A DNA stretch of 64,000 nt from Kitasatospora sp. SolWspMP-SS2h (GTDB lineage: Bacteria > Actinomycetota > Actinomycetes > Streptomycetales > Streptomycetaceae). Location: positions 62,001 to 126,000 of the forward strand of contig NZ_QLLT01000009.1 in assembly GCF_003259315.1 (NCBI RefSeq), given 5' to 3'. This document shows, one piece after another, positions 53,982 through 62,307 of the stretch. The translations under genes were made by a program, and so were the position numbers. Under the pieces are notes generated by a model, which worked only from the letters and a program-made list of their open reading frames with translations, did not search any database and was not told the origin of the DNA. The stretch's first letter is position 1. Each line of letters starts with the position of its first letter.

Positions 53982-54593
53982 CTACCCGAGGGGTTGCGCC
54001 TGCCCGCGGGGCCGGAACGCCCCCGGGATCCACCCGTCGAGGCCCGCGACCAGGCTGCCCGCGACGGTGCCCAGCAGGGCGCCCGCGATCACGTCACCCG
54101 GGTAGTGGACGCCCGTGTGCACCCGGGAGTAGCCGACCGTCGCGGCGAGCAGGCCGAGCGGCGCCGCCGCCCAGGGCAGTTGGGAGGAGACCCCGGTGGC
54201 GAAGGCGAACGCGGAGGCGGTGTGCCCGGACGGGAAGGACGCCGACTCCGGCATCGGCACGTGCCGGGCCTCCGGGACCTTCCCGCGGACCCGGTCGGGC
54301 CGCGGCCGCCGGGCCAGCGACTTGCCGAGCAGGTTCGCCGCCGCCGAGGCCGCCGCCACCGAACCGAGGCCGACCAGCGCGGCCCGGCGCGGACGCCCCG
54401 GCACCAGGGCCATCCCGCAGGCCACCGCGATCGAGATCTTGGAGTGGTTCGCCGCCGTGGACAGCTGCCGCAGCCGCTCGTCCAGGGTCGGCGTCGGGGT
54501 CGCCGCCACCGCGACGTACACCGCCTCGTCCACCGCCGAGAAGTCCGCCACCACGCGCTGTCCCGTCAGCACCCACTGCGTCAACGCCTTCAC
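53982..54593 (-). CDS. PAP2-family lipid phosphatase
   Basis: 203 residues. The three phosphatase motifs are KSLARRPRPDR, PSGH (in ASFPSGHTASAFAF) and SRVHTGVHYPGDV. Several membrane helices flank them. It probably dephosphorylates phosphatidic acid or undecaprenyl diphosphate. Its GTG overlaps the stop of the upstream diacylglycerol-kinase-like gene by 4 bases, suggesting linked kinase and phosphatase steps on lipids. Confidence 0.9.
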   Translation of the reverse strand: MKALTQWVLTGQRVVADFSAVDEAVYVAVAATPTPTLDERLRQLSTAANHSKISIAVACGMALVPGRPRRAALVGLGSVAAASAAANLLGKSLARRPRPDRVRGKVPEARHVPMPESASFPSGHTASAFAFATGVSSQLPWAAAPLGLLAATVGYSRVHTGVHYPGDVIAGALLGTVAGSLVAGLDGWIPGAFRPRGQAQPLG

Positions 54594-55939
54594 TGCACAC
54601 CACCGTTCGCATCCGTCCGGCCCGACGCGAGGTGCGCCAGCCGGCTCCATTTCAAGGCCGGTACCGGGACTGCCGTGCCCGGCCGGTCGCGCGGCACCCG
54701 GACCCGCAGCGCACCGGGGCGGATCACGCAGCGCACCGGCACCTCCAGTTCCAGGGCCTCGCCGTCCACCGCGACGGGGATGGTCGGCACGTCCGCGGTC
54801 ACCCGCACCTCGCGGCCGACCAGCACCGTCACCCCCTCCGCGTTCGTACCGCGCAGCGCCAGGTCGGCGGCCTGGGCCGCGCCGTCCACCTTGACGCCGA
54901 GCACGCCCAGCGCGCCCCGGTCCATCCGGGAGCGCCGCCCGGGGTCGATCAGGTTGCCCGCGTCGTACGGGTTGTTGCTGACCAGGACGGCCTGCGGGCG
55001 CTCCAGCCGCTGTCCGCCGGCCTCGGCGGCGAGCTTCGCGCCCGTGTAGCCGACCAGCAGGTCCGGCAGCATCGCCAGGACGGTGGCGGCCTTCGCGTCC
55101 CGGTACTCGGGGTTCTGCACGATCTCCGCGTAGGTGCCGAACGAGACGTTGTTGACGAAGGCCCGGCCCGCGACCTCGCCGAGGTCGACCCGCAGCTCCA
55201 CGCCGTCGGTCAGCGCGTCCAGGCAGCGCGCCGGGTCGTCGCGGTCCAGGCCGAGGTCCAGCGCGAAGTGGTTGCGGGTGCCCGCGGAGATCACCAGGAA
55301 CGGCAGTTCGTGCCGGGCCGCGACCTGCGCGACCAGCGCCTGGGTGCCGTCCCCGCCCGCCACGCCCAGCAGGTCGGCGCCGTCCGCGACGGCCCGTTCG
55401 GCCAGCTCGGTGACGTCCTGGTGGTCCTCCGGGTCCAGCAGGACGACCTCCGCGCCCAGCTCCCGGGCCCGCTCCGCCAGGTGGAACTCCTCCACCTTCC
55501 CGCCGCCGGACTTCGGGTTCATGATCAGCACGGGCCTGCGCGGCGCCTCGACCTCCCGCTCCGGCATCTCCCGCGTGTGCCGGGCCGAGCGCAGCGCCGC
55601 CCGGGACAGCAGCAGGCCCACCGCCCACAGCGCCACCGCGCCCAGCACCCACGGCCAGCTGCCGCCGCCCACGGTCAGCACCACCAGCAGCACCGCGCCC
55701 ACCGGGGCCGCCACCGCCAGCAGCACCCCCAGCCAGCGCAGCGGCCCGCGCCGCGACAGCGCCCACCACACCCCGACCGCCATCAGCGCCAGCGCGACCG
55801 CCCCGACCGCCACCACCAGCGCCCCGCGCAGCCCGGCCCCGGCGGCCAGCAGCAGTACCGCCGCCAGCCCGCACCCGATCCCCGCCCGCGCCAGCCACAC
55901 CGCCTTCGCCTGCCCCGCCACCTTCGCCGCCTCTCCCAT
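54590..55939 (-). CDS. Diacylglycerol/lipid kinase family protein with membrane N-terminus
   Basis: 449 residues. About four membrane helices (17-125) precede a DAGK catalytic domain: LIMNPKSGGGKVEEF, GVAGGDGTQALVAQVA (nucleotide site) and ISAGTRNHFALDLGLD. The C-terminal half matches the DgkB/YegS second domain. The membrane extension is unusual for YegS-like enzymes. Coupled to the PAP2 gene. Confidence 0.9.
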   Translation of the reverse strand: MGEAAKVAGQAKAVWLARAGIGCGLAAVLLLAAGAGLRGALVVAVGAVALALMAVGVWWALSRRGPLRWLGVLLAVAAPVGAVLLVVLTVGGGSWPWVLGAVALWAVGLLLSRAALRSARHTREMPEREVEAPRRPVLIMNPKSGGGKVEEFHLAERARELGAEVVLLDPEDHQDVTELAERAVADGADLLGVAGGDGTQALVAQVAARHELPFLVISAGTRNHFALDLGLDRDDPARCLDALTDGVELRVDLGEVAGRAFVNNVSFGTYAEIVQNPEYRDAKAATVLAMLPDLLVGYTGAKLAAEAGGQRLERPQAVLVSNNPYDAGNLIDPGRRSRMDRGALGVLGVKVDGAAQAADLALRGTNAEGVTVLVGREVRVTADVPTIPVAVDGEALELEVPVRCVIRPGALRVRVPRDRPGTAVPVPALKWSRLAHLASGRTDANGGVQ

Positions 55940-56011
55940 GCCACCGACGGTAACGTCACGTCAGCTACCCCGCCCGGCGCGCCGCATCCCTGGGCAGCAC
56001 CCGCCGGCCGC

Positions 56012-56074
56012 CGCACGGGTGTACCCGAACGCACGGGTGTACCCGAACGCACGGGTGTACCCGAACACACGGGT
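56012..56074. repeat. 18-bp tandem repeat of GGGTGTACCC palindromes
   Basis: Three exact CGCACGGGTGTACCCGAA units and a partial fourth. Each has a 4-bp palindrome GGGT-GT-ACCC, so centres are 18 bases apart. It lies between the serS terminator and the diacylglycerol-kinase start, 73 bases upstream of that start. Confidence 0.85.
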
Positions 56075-56103
56075 GGCGCGCGGCAGTCCGCCGCGCGCCA
56101 CCC
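56071..56103 (-). terminator. Terminator of serS
   Basis: GGGTGGCGCGCGGC, AGTCC, and exact complement: a 14-bp stem 25 bases after the serS stop. It shares its first 4 bases with the tandem repeat. Confidence 0.8.
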
Positions 56104-56127
56104 GTTCCCCCGTTCCCCGGGGTGCTG

Positions 56128-57423
56128 CTACTCCTCGACGGGCGTGCCGTCCGCCGCGATCCGGGCGAAGCCCAGGTAGGGGCGCAGCGCCTTCGGCAGC
56201 AGCACCGAGCCGTCGGCCTGCTGGTGCTGCTCCAGCACCGCCGCGATGGTCCGGCCCAGCGGCAGGCCCGAGCCGTTGACGGTGGCGGCCGGTGTCGGCT
56301 TCCCCTTCTCGTCCCGGGTGCGGATGCCGGCCCGGCGGCCCTGGAAGGTGCCGAAGTCCGACACCGAGGAGATCTCCCGGTAGGTGTCCTGGCTGGGCAG
56401 CCACACCTCCAGGTCGTACGTCAGGCGCGCGGAGAAACCGGTGTCACCGGCCGCCAGCATGACGACGCGGTAGGAGAGTTCGAGCTCCTGGAGGCAGGAC
56501 TCGGCGTGCGAGACCATCAGCAGCATCTGCTCCCGGGCCTGCTCGGCGGCGCAGATCCGCACCATCTCGACCTTCGAGAACTGGTGCAGCCGGATCAGCC
56601 CGCGGGTGTCGCGCCCGTACGAGCCGGCCTCCGAGCGGAAGCACGGGGTGTGCGCGGTGAGCGCCAGCGGCAGGTCGGCCGGCGGGACGATCTCGTCCGC
56701 GTACAGGTTGGTCAGCGGGACCTCGGCGGTCGGGATCAGGAACAGGTCCCGGTCCGCGACGCCGGTCCGGAACAGGTCCTCCTCGAACTTCGGCAGCTGC
56801 CCGGTGCCGGTCATGGTGCGCCGGTTGACCAGGTACGGCACCGCGTGCTCGACGTACCCGTGCCGACGGGTGTGCACGTCCAGCAGCAGGGCGACGATCG
56901 CCCGCTCCAGGGCGGCACCGGCCCCGCGCAGCACGCTGAAGCGCGAGCCGGACAGCTTGGTGGCCCGGCCGAAGTCCATGATGCCCATGGCCTCGCCGAG
57001 GTCGACGTGGTCCTTGGGCGCGAAGTCGAAGCGCTGCGGCTCGCCGACCCGGCGCAGCTCGCGGGCGTCCTCGTCGGAGAAGCCGTCGGGGGCCTCGTCG
57101 TCGGGCAGGTTGGGGACGGTCAGCAGCAGGTCGGTCAGCTCCTGCTGGACCTGCTCCAGCTCCGCCTCGTTCTGCTGCACCTGCTCCTTCAGCGCGCGGG
57201 CGGTCTCCTTCAGCCCGGTGACGTCCCCGCCCTGCTTCGCGGTGCGCTGCACCTCCTGGGCGACCTGCTTCGAGCGGGCCCGCAGCTCGTCGCCGGCCTG
57301 GATGCCGCTGTTGCGGCGGGACTGCAGCGCCTCCAGCGCGGACAGGTCGAGCCGGTAGCCGCGACGTGCCAGGAGCCGGACGGCTTCGTCCCCCAGGTCG
57401 ATCAGGACGCGGGCATCATGCAT
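56128..57423 (-). CDS. serS: Seryl-tRNA synthetase, atypical copy
   Basis: 431 residues. A long coiled-coil arm (about 30-105; KETARALKEQVQQNEAELEQVQQEL) and the class II core: motif 2 FRSEAGSYGRDTRGLIRLHQFSKVEM and motif 3 NGSGLPLGRTIAAVLENHQQADG-like (here EQHQQADGS). It charges tRNA-Ser. The N-terminus MHDARVLIDLGDEAVRLLARRGY differs from the streptomycete housekeeping enzyme as I remember it ([23 protein letters not shown]) and resembles proteobacterial types, so this may be a second, acquired SerRS. GAGGAG lies 9 bases before ATG 57423. Confidence 0.9.
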   Translation of the reverse strand: MHDARVLIDLGDEAVRLLARRGYRLDLSALEALQSRRNSGIQAGDELRARSKQVAQEVQRTAKQGGDVTGLKETARALKEQVQQNEAELEQVQQELTDLLLTVPNLPDDEAPDGFSDEDARELRRVGEPQRFDFAPKDHVDLGEAMGIMDFGRATKLSGSRFSVLRGAGAALERAIVALLLDVHTRRHGYVEHAVPYLVNRRTMTGTGQLPKFEEDLFRTGVADRDLFLIPTAEVPLTNLYADEIVPPADLPLALTAHTPCFRSEAGSYGRDTRGLIRLHQFSKVEMVRICAAEQAREQMLLMVSHAESCLQELELSYRVVMLAAGDTGFSARLTYDLEVWLPSQDTYREISSVSDFGTFQGRRAGIRTRDEKGKPTPAATVNGSGLPLGRTIAAVLEQHQQADGSVLLPKALRPYLGFARIAADGTPVEE

Positions 57424-57441
57424 CGGAGTCGGTTCTCCTCT

Positions 57442-57490
57442 GGTTGCGGGGGTTGCGGGGGTTGCGGCGGGTGGTGCGGCGGGTGGAGCG
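57442..57490. repeat. 9-bp GGTTGCGGG tandem repeat in serS leader
   Basis: Three GGTTGCGG(G/C) units and then GCGGGTGG units upstream of serS. A TACGGT -10 box for serS lies just beyond (57506-57511), so the repeat would be in the untranslated leader. No T-box features seen. The gap 57512-57675 shows no gene. Confidence 0.65.
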
Positions 57491-57675
57491 GGTGGATTCG
57501 CCCCGACCGTAGCAGGGGCGGGGAAACCGTCACAGCGCCTTTCGGACCCGCCCCGGGCGACGCCCGCCCCGCCGCGCGGGGGCGGTCCCGAGGACGTCCC
57601 GGAGCCGGTGGCCGCCCCGCACCCCGGCCCGGCCCCGGACCCGCCCCGGCTCGCGGCTCGCTCCCGCCCCCGGCC

Positions 57676-58515
57676 TCAGCCCCGGGCGATGAACTCGGCC
57701 ACCAGCGCCCCCAGCGCCTCGGGCGCGACCTCGTGGGTCTGCCCCGCCAGGGTGCGGTACTCCGCGCCCGCGGCGGCGGCCGTCGCGGCGGCGGCGTCGC
57801 GCAGCAGCGCGGGGCTGAGCCCGCCGTCGGCCACCAGCACCGGCACCGGCAGCGCGGCCAGCAGTCCGGCGGGCACCGGCGCGCCCGCCGTCCCGTCCAG
57901 CACCTCCGCGTCGTTGACCAGGGTCGGGGCCACCGCCTCGAAGGCCGGCCAGGCCGGCGACCGCCGCAGCTGCTCGACCAGCTCCCCGGGGGAGCCGACG
58001 AAAGCCATGAACCGGGCCACCGCGTCGCCCGGCCGGCCCGCGGTGACGTCCGCCTCGACGCCCGCCCGGTACGCCGCGAACCGGGCGAGCTGCTCCGGCG
58101 AGGTGCTGAACGGCGGCTCGTACGCCACCACCCGCTCCACCCCGATGCCCGCCCCCGCCGCCCGCAGGGCGAGCGCCGCGCCGGAGGACAGGCCCAGCAG
58201 CGTCGCCCGGCCGCCCGCCGCGGCGACGACCGCCGCCAGGTCCTCCACCTCCCGCCGCACGGCGTACGGCCCGCCCGCGCCGCTCTCCCCGCGCCCGCGC
58301 CGGTCGTAGCTGAACACCCGGTGCTCCCGGGCGAGTTCGGCCGCGATCCCGTCCGAAGGCCCGAACGCGCGGTGGCACAGCGCCCCGTCCACGACGACCA
58401 CCGCCGGGCCGTCCCCCACGGCCTGGTGGGCGATCCGGGTGCCGTCGGCGGAGGTCACGTACGCGGTCGTGCCGTCCTTCTCCCGGCCGGTTCCGGCCGA
58501 CCGCCGGGTGCTCAC
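57676..58515 (-). CDS. Alpha/beta hydrolase
   Basis: 279 residues. The nucleophile elbow is LLGLSSGAAL (G-x-S-x-G), the acid probably Asp in VLVADGG and the His in GQTHEVAPEAL near the C-terminus; SYDRRGRGES is the typical strand-4 region. Substrate unknown. GTG 58515 overlaps the stop of the DUF4287 gene. Confidence 0.9.
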   Translation of the reverse strand: MSTRRSAGTGREKDGTTAYVTSADGTRIAHQAVGDGPAVVVVDGALCHRAFGPSDGIAAELAREHRVFSYDRRGRGESGAGGPYAVRREVEDLAAVVAAAGGRATLLGLSSGAALALRAAGAGIGVERVVAYEPPFSTSPEQLARFAAYRAGVEADVTAGRPGDAVARFMAFVGSPGELVEQLRRSPAWPAFEAVAPTLVNDAEVLDGTAGAPVPAGLLAALPVPVLVADGGLSPALLRDAAAATAAAAGAEYRTLAGQTHEVAPEALGALVAEFIARG

Positions 58516-58721
58516 CGCTCACCTGCCGCGGTGGCGAGGGTGTGCGCGACCAGCGCGTTGGCGTGGCCGTGGCCCAGCCCGTACTCGGTCTTCAGCCAGG
58601 CCACCAGTTCCATGTGCCTGGTGAGCGGCGAGTCGGTGATCAACCGCTGCCACTCGGCGATCGGACGCCCGTACTTCTGCTCGATGGAGGGGAAGTAACT
58701 GGCCGGTCCCTTGACGCTCAT
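58512..58721 (-). CDS. DUF4287 domain protein
   Basis: 69 residues: GPASYFPSIEQKYGRPIAEWQRLI then HMELVAWLKTEYGLGHGHANALVAHTL, the DUF4287 pattern, a small helical fold often fused to or encoded beside DUF5655-like domains. Coupled by 4 bases to the alpha/beta hydrolase. Function unknown. Confidence 0.9.
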   Translation of the reverse strand: MSVKGPASYFPSIEQKYGRPIAEWQRLITDSPLTRHMELVAWLKTEYGLGHGHANALVAHTLATAAGER

Positions 58722-58857
58722 CCCGTCGCTCCGTCCGTTCCGCGTGCCGCGCTCGCCGCGCCGCACGCCGCGTGCTGCCGTCACCGGAGTGGACGGGGCG
58801 CACCGGCGGAACTCATCGGTCCGCGCCGAAGTTTCTCCCGCCCCGTACGGTCGGTCC

Positions 58858-59766
58858 ATGGCACGCATCGACGACGGCACGATCGACCGGGCGGCCGGCT
58901 ACCTGTGGACGGCCGGCCGGGTCCTCGAACAGCGGCGCTTCGCCCACCTGTTCGGCGACGCCCCCGACCCGGCGGGCGTCCTCGCCGCCCTGGACGCCTA
59001 CCGCGCGCCAGGCGGCGGCTGGGCGTACGGGCTGGAACCCGACGTCCGCGGGCCCGCCGCCCAGCCGCTGGCCGCCGGCGCGGCGGCCCGGATCCTCGCC
59101 GAGGCGGACGCCCTGGCCGGTCCGCGCGGCACCGAACTCTGCGACTGGGCCGCCACGACGACCACCCCGGACGGCGGCGTCCCAGCGGTCCTGCCCAGCC
59201 TGCGCCGCTACCCGCACCCGCCCTTCCTGCCGGTCGCCGACGACCCGCCCGCCGACCTGCTCGCCACCGGCCAGATCGCCGCCCCGCTGCTCCGGGCCGG
59301 GCTGCGCCACCCCTGGCTGACCGGCGCGGCGGACTTCTGCCGCCGGGCGATCGAGGCGGTCGACCGGACCCACCCGTACGAGGTGATCACCGCCGTCGGC
59401 TTCCTGGACGCCGCCCCCGACCGCGCCTGGGCCGCCGAACAGGCCGCCCGGCTGGGCGAGGCGGTGCGCCGGCAGCGGCTGGTCCTGCTCGACCCGGCCC
59501 GCCCCGAGCAGGTCCGGCTCGCCCCCGGCTACGCGCCCGGCGAGTTCCACCTCCCGCACGACTACGCGCCCACCCCGGACAGCCTGGCCCGGGCCTGGTT
59601 CACCGACGCCGAGACCGAACGCGGCCTCGACCACCTCGCCGCGGCCCAACTCCCCGACGGCGGCTGGCCGATCACCTGGGCCCGCTGGTCCGCCGCCACC
59701 GAGAACGAGGCCCGCCCGGGCGTCACCCTGGCCGCCCTGCGCACCCTGCGCGCGTACCGGGGGTAG
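58858..59766 (+). CDS. Prenyltransferase/squalene-cyclase-repeat-like protein
   Basis: 302 residues of alpha/alpha-toroid type: repeated motifs APGGGWAYGLEPDVRG, TTPDGGVPAVLPSLRR and LPDGGWPITWARW resemble QW-like repeats of terpenoid cyclases and prenyltransferase beta subunits. The cyclase DxDD motif is not seen, so it may bind rather than cyclise lipids. A TACGGT -10 box at 58846-58851 suggests a leaderless start at ATG 58858. Confidence 0.75.
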   Translation: MARIDDGTIDRAAGYLWTAGRVLEQRRFAHLFGDAPDPAGVLAALDAYRAPGGGWAYGLEPDVRGPAAQPLAAGAAARILAEADALAGPRGTELCDWAATTTTPDGGVPAVLPSLRRYPHPPFLPVADDPPADLLATGQIAAPLLRAGLRHPWLTGAADFCRRAIEAVDRTHPYEVITAVGFLDAAPDRAWAAEQAARLGEAVRRQRLVLLDPARPEQVRLAPGYAPGEFHLPHDYAPTPDSLARAWFTDAETERGLDHLAAAQLPDGGWPITWARWSAATENEARPGVTLAALRTLRAYRG

Positions 59767-59817
59767 CGGAACGGACCCGCCGCCCGCCGACCGCCCGCCG
59801 GTTCGGCCGCCGGTCGG

Positions 59818-60261
59818 TCAGGAGGCCGCGCGCTCGACCAGCTCGCCGATCCGGGCCGCCTCCGCCTCGCCCAGCCCGGCGATCGCGAAGTAGGTCGGCC
59901 ACATCGCGCCGTCGTCCAGTTTGGCGTTGTCGCTGAAGCCGATCATCGCGTAGCGGGACTTGAACTTGGCGGCGCTCTGGAAGAAGCACACCGGCTTGCC
60001 GTCCGCGTTGTTGTACGCGGGCATGCCGTACCAGGTCTTCGGAGCCAGCTGCGGCGCGACCTCGGTGACGATCCGGTGGAAGTGCCGGGCGAGCACCCGG
60101 TCCGCCTCCGGCATCTCCTCGATCTTCTCCAGCAGGTCCTTCTCCGCCTCGGCTGCCTTCGCCGCCGCCGACGCCCGCTTGGACTCCGCCTTCAGCTCCT
60201 TGGCACGCTCCTTCATCGCCGCGCGCTCGTCCGCCGTGAAACCCTCGTGCTTCTCCGCCAT
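59818..60261 (-). CDS. DUF1801 / iron-chaperone-like protein
   Basis: 147 residues. A charged helical N-terminus (about 10-50, Lys/Glu/Ala-rich) precedes the DUF1801 fold: TWYGMPAYNNADGKPVCFFQSAAKFKSRYAMIGFSDNAKLDDG. Related to YdhG-like proteins of unclear function, including a proposed frataxin-like iron chaperone. ATG 60261 is the first Met of the charged helix. Confidence 0.85.
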   Translation of the reverse strand: MAEKHEGFTADERAAMKERAKELKAESKRASAAAKAAEAEKDLLEKIEEMPEADRVLARHFHRIVTEVAPQLAPKTWYGMPAYNNADGKPVCFFQSAAKFKSRYAMIGFSDNAKLDDGAMWPTYFAIAGLGEAEAARIGELVERAAS

Positions 60262-60340
60262 GGCCGGTCCTCCCGTTTCCCGTTCTCCGTCGCTCTCGAT
60301 CGTAGGGACGGGACGGCCGCCGGGGCTTCTCGGAAACTGA

Positions 60341-60637
60341 TCGGCTCCGGCCCCGTCAGGTTGTGCGGAATCCATCGACGACACGGAGAGGTACGAGGAT
60401 GCCCGCCGCCGCCTCCGGGAACTCCGCGAGGCCCTGACGCGGCACCGGGACGAACTGCCCGACCCGCAGGCGTGCCTGGACGAGCTGGTCGTGGTGGAGG
60501 AGCGCCTGCCCCGGGCCGGCGAGGACCCGACCACCCTGCGGGCCGTCATGCGGTCGCTCCACCAGCGCTGTGGCGGCGTCCCCGGCCTGTTCGCCATCGC
60601 GGGGGTCGCCCAACAGGCCGTCGCGGCCCTGCTCTGA
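60341..60637 (+). pseudogene. DUF5955-like remnant lacking a start codon
   Basis: An open frame of about 98 codons with strong streptomycete codon use reads ESIDDTERYEDARRRLRELR, then LPDPQACLDELVVVEERL and GVPGLFAIAGVAQQAVAALL. The pattern resembles DUF5955 proteins. No ATG, GTG or TTG occurs in frame between the upstream stop (60338) and residue ~48, so the 5' end is lost or frameshifted. Confidence 0.5.
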
Positions 60638-60707
60638 CCGGTCCCGCCGCGGCCGGGTGCGGCCGATTCCCGGCCGTGGCCCGGCCGCTTCGGCGTAGCC
60701 TTCGTGC

Positions 60708-61571
60708 ATGGCAGAGAGCAAGGCCGCGAAGGCCCCGCGGAAGAAGCCCGAGACGCACCTCGGGATGGTGCGCAGGGCCCGGAGGATCAACCGTGAGCTG
60801 GCGGAGCTGTACCCGTACGCGCACCCGGAGTTGGACTTCGACGGGCCGTTCCAGTTGCTGGTGGCGACCGTGCTGTCGGCGCAGACCACCGACCTGCGGG
60901 TGAACCGGACCACCCCGGCGCTGTTCGCGAAGTACCCGACGCCGGAGGACCTCGCGGCGGCGGTCCCCGAGGAGTTGGAGGAGATCGTCCGGCCGACGGG
61001 CTTCTTCCGGGCCAAGGCGAAGTCGCTGATCGGCCTGTCGATCGCGCTGCGCGACCGCTTCGACGGCGAGGTGCCGCGCGCGCTGGAGGACCTGGTCACG
61101 CTGCCGGGCGTGGGCCGCAAGACCGCCAACGTGGTGATCGGGAACGCGTTCGGCGGGGCCGGCATCACCGTCGACACCCACTTCGGACGGCTGGTGCGCC
61201 GCTTCGGCTGGACGGCCGAGGAGGAGCCGGAGAAGGTCGAGGCCGACGTGATGGCGATCTTCCCGAAGTCGGAGTGGACGATGCTCTCGCACCGGGTGAT
61301 CTTCCACGGCCGCCGGGTCTGCCACGCCCGCAAGCCCGCCTGCGGGGCGTGCCCGATCGCGCCGCTGTGCCCGTCGTACGGGATCGGGGAGACCGACCCG
61401 GAGCGGGCCCGCAAGCTGCTCAAGTACGAGCTGGCCGGTCAGCCCGGCCAGCGCCTGCGTCCCCCGGCGGACTTCCCGGGCGAGGCCGCGGCCCGGGCCG
61501 AGGCCGCCGCCGGCCACCCGCTGCCGGACACCGGCCCCGAGGCCCGGCCGGCCGCGCGGGGGCGGGCATGA
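60708..61571 (+). CDS. nth: Endonuclease III
   Basis: 287 residues. Base-excision DNA glycosylase/AP lyase for oxidised pyrimidines. The helix-hairpin-helix [14 protein letters not shown] carries the catalytic Lys; Asp follows in [10 protein letters not shown]. The [4Fe-4S] ligands are C-x6-C-x2-C-x5-C in [17 protein letters not shown]. The last ~50 residues are an Ala/Pro-rich extension. Stop overlaps the NUDIX gene by 4 bases. Confidence 0.96.
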   Translation: MAESKAAKAPRKKPETHLGMVRRARRINRELAELYPYAHPELDFDGPFQLLVATVLSAQTTDLRVNRTTPALFAKYPTPEDLAAAVPEELEEIVRPTGFFRAKAKSLIGLSIALRDRFDGEVPRALEDLVTLPGVGRKTANVVIGNAFGGAGITVDTHFGRLVRRFGWTAEEEPEKVEADVMAIFPKSEWTMLSHRVIFHGRRVCHARKPACGACPIAPLCPSYGIGETDPERARKLLKYELAGQPGQRLRPPADFPGEAAARAEAAAGHPLPDTGPEARPAARGRA

Positions 61572-62278
61572 CGGCGTTCCCGACCCCGCCCGCGCTGGTC
61601 CGCGACGGCCTGCCGGCCTGGCTGCTGCCGGTGCGGGAGGCCGCCGAGCGGGCGGCGCCCGAGCAGTTGAGCCGGTTCCTGCCGCCCGCCGAGGGCGGTC
61701 GCCCGTCGGCGGTACTGATGCTGTTCGGCGAGGGGCCGGCCGGGCCGGACCTGCTGCTGATCGAGCGGGCCCGCAGCCTGCGCTCGCACGCCGGGCAGCC
61801 GTCCTTCCCGGGCGGCGCGCTGGACCCGGAGGACGGCGACCCGGCGGGCGGCGGCCCGCTCGCGGCGGCGCTGCGCGAGGCGGTCGAGGAGACCGGCCTG
61901 GACGCGTCGGGCGTGCAGCTGTTCGCCCGGCTGCCCGCGCTGTACATCCCGGTCAGCGGCTTCGTGGTGACGCCGGTGCTGGGCTGGTGGCGGGAGGAGT
62001 CGCCGGTCGCCGTGGTCGACCCGGCGGAGACCGGCGCGGTGTTCCGGGTGCCGCTGGCCGAGCTGACCGACCCGGCGAACCGGGCCCGGCTGCGGCACCC
62101 GTCCGGCTTCACCGGGCCCGCCTTCCAGGTGGCCGGCCGCCTGGTGTGGGGGTTCACCGCGGGCGTGATCGACCGGGTGCTGCACTTCAGCGGCCTGGAG
62201 CGCCCCTGGGACGCCCGGCGCACCGTGGAGCTCTCCGCCGAGGCCGTGGCGCTGTCCCGGCCGCGCCGGGACCCCTGA
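61568..62278 (+). CDS. NUDIX hydrolase, CoA pyrophosphatase type
   Basis: 236 residues. [22 protein letters not shown] and [12 protein letters not shown] form the NUDIX box with the UPF0035 signature (LRSHAGQ...FPGG) of CoA diphosphatases such as NudL/NUDT7. It would limit CoA levels or clean oxidised CoA. Translationally coupled to nth. Confidence 0.93.
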   Translation: MTAFPTPPALVRDGLPAWLLPVREAAERAAPEQLSRFLPPAEGGRPSAVLMLFGEGPAGPDLLLIERARSLRSHAGQPSFPGGALDPEDGDPAGGGPLAAALREAVEETGLDASGVQLFARLPALYIPVSGFVVTPVLGWWREESPVAVVDPAETGAVFRVPLAELTDPANRARLRHPSGFTGPAFQVAGRLVWGFTAGVIDRVLHFSGLERPWDARRTVELSAEAVALSRPRRDP

Positions 62279-62307
62279 GGGGCGATCCCCCGGGCGGCGC
62301 CCCTCAG
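62275..62307. terminator. Convergent terminator containing both stop codons
   Basis: CTGAGGGGCG pairs with CGCCCCTCAG. The stems include the TGA of the NUDIX gene and the TGA of the opposing DUF4389 gene. Confidence 0.75.

Noticed and set aside
57424..57511. T-box riboswitch before serS
   Set aside because: The leader is a short GC-rich repeat without the conserved T-box sequence or specifier stem.
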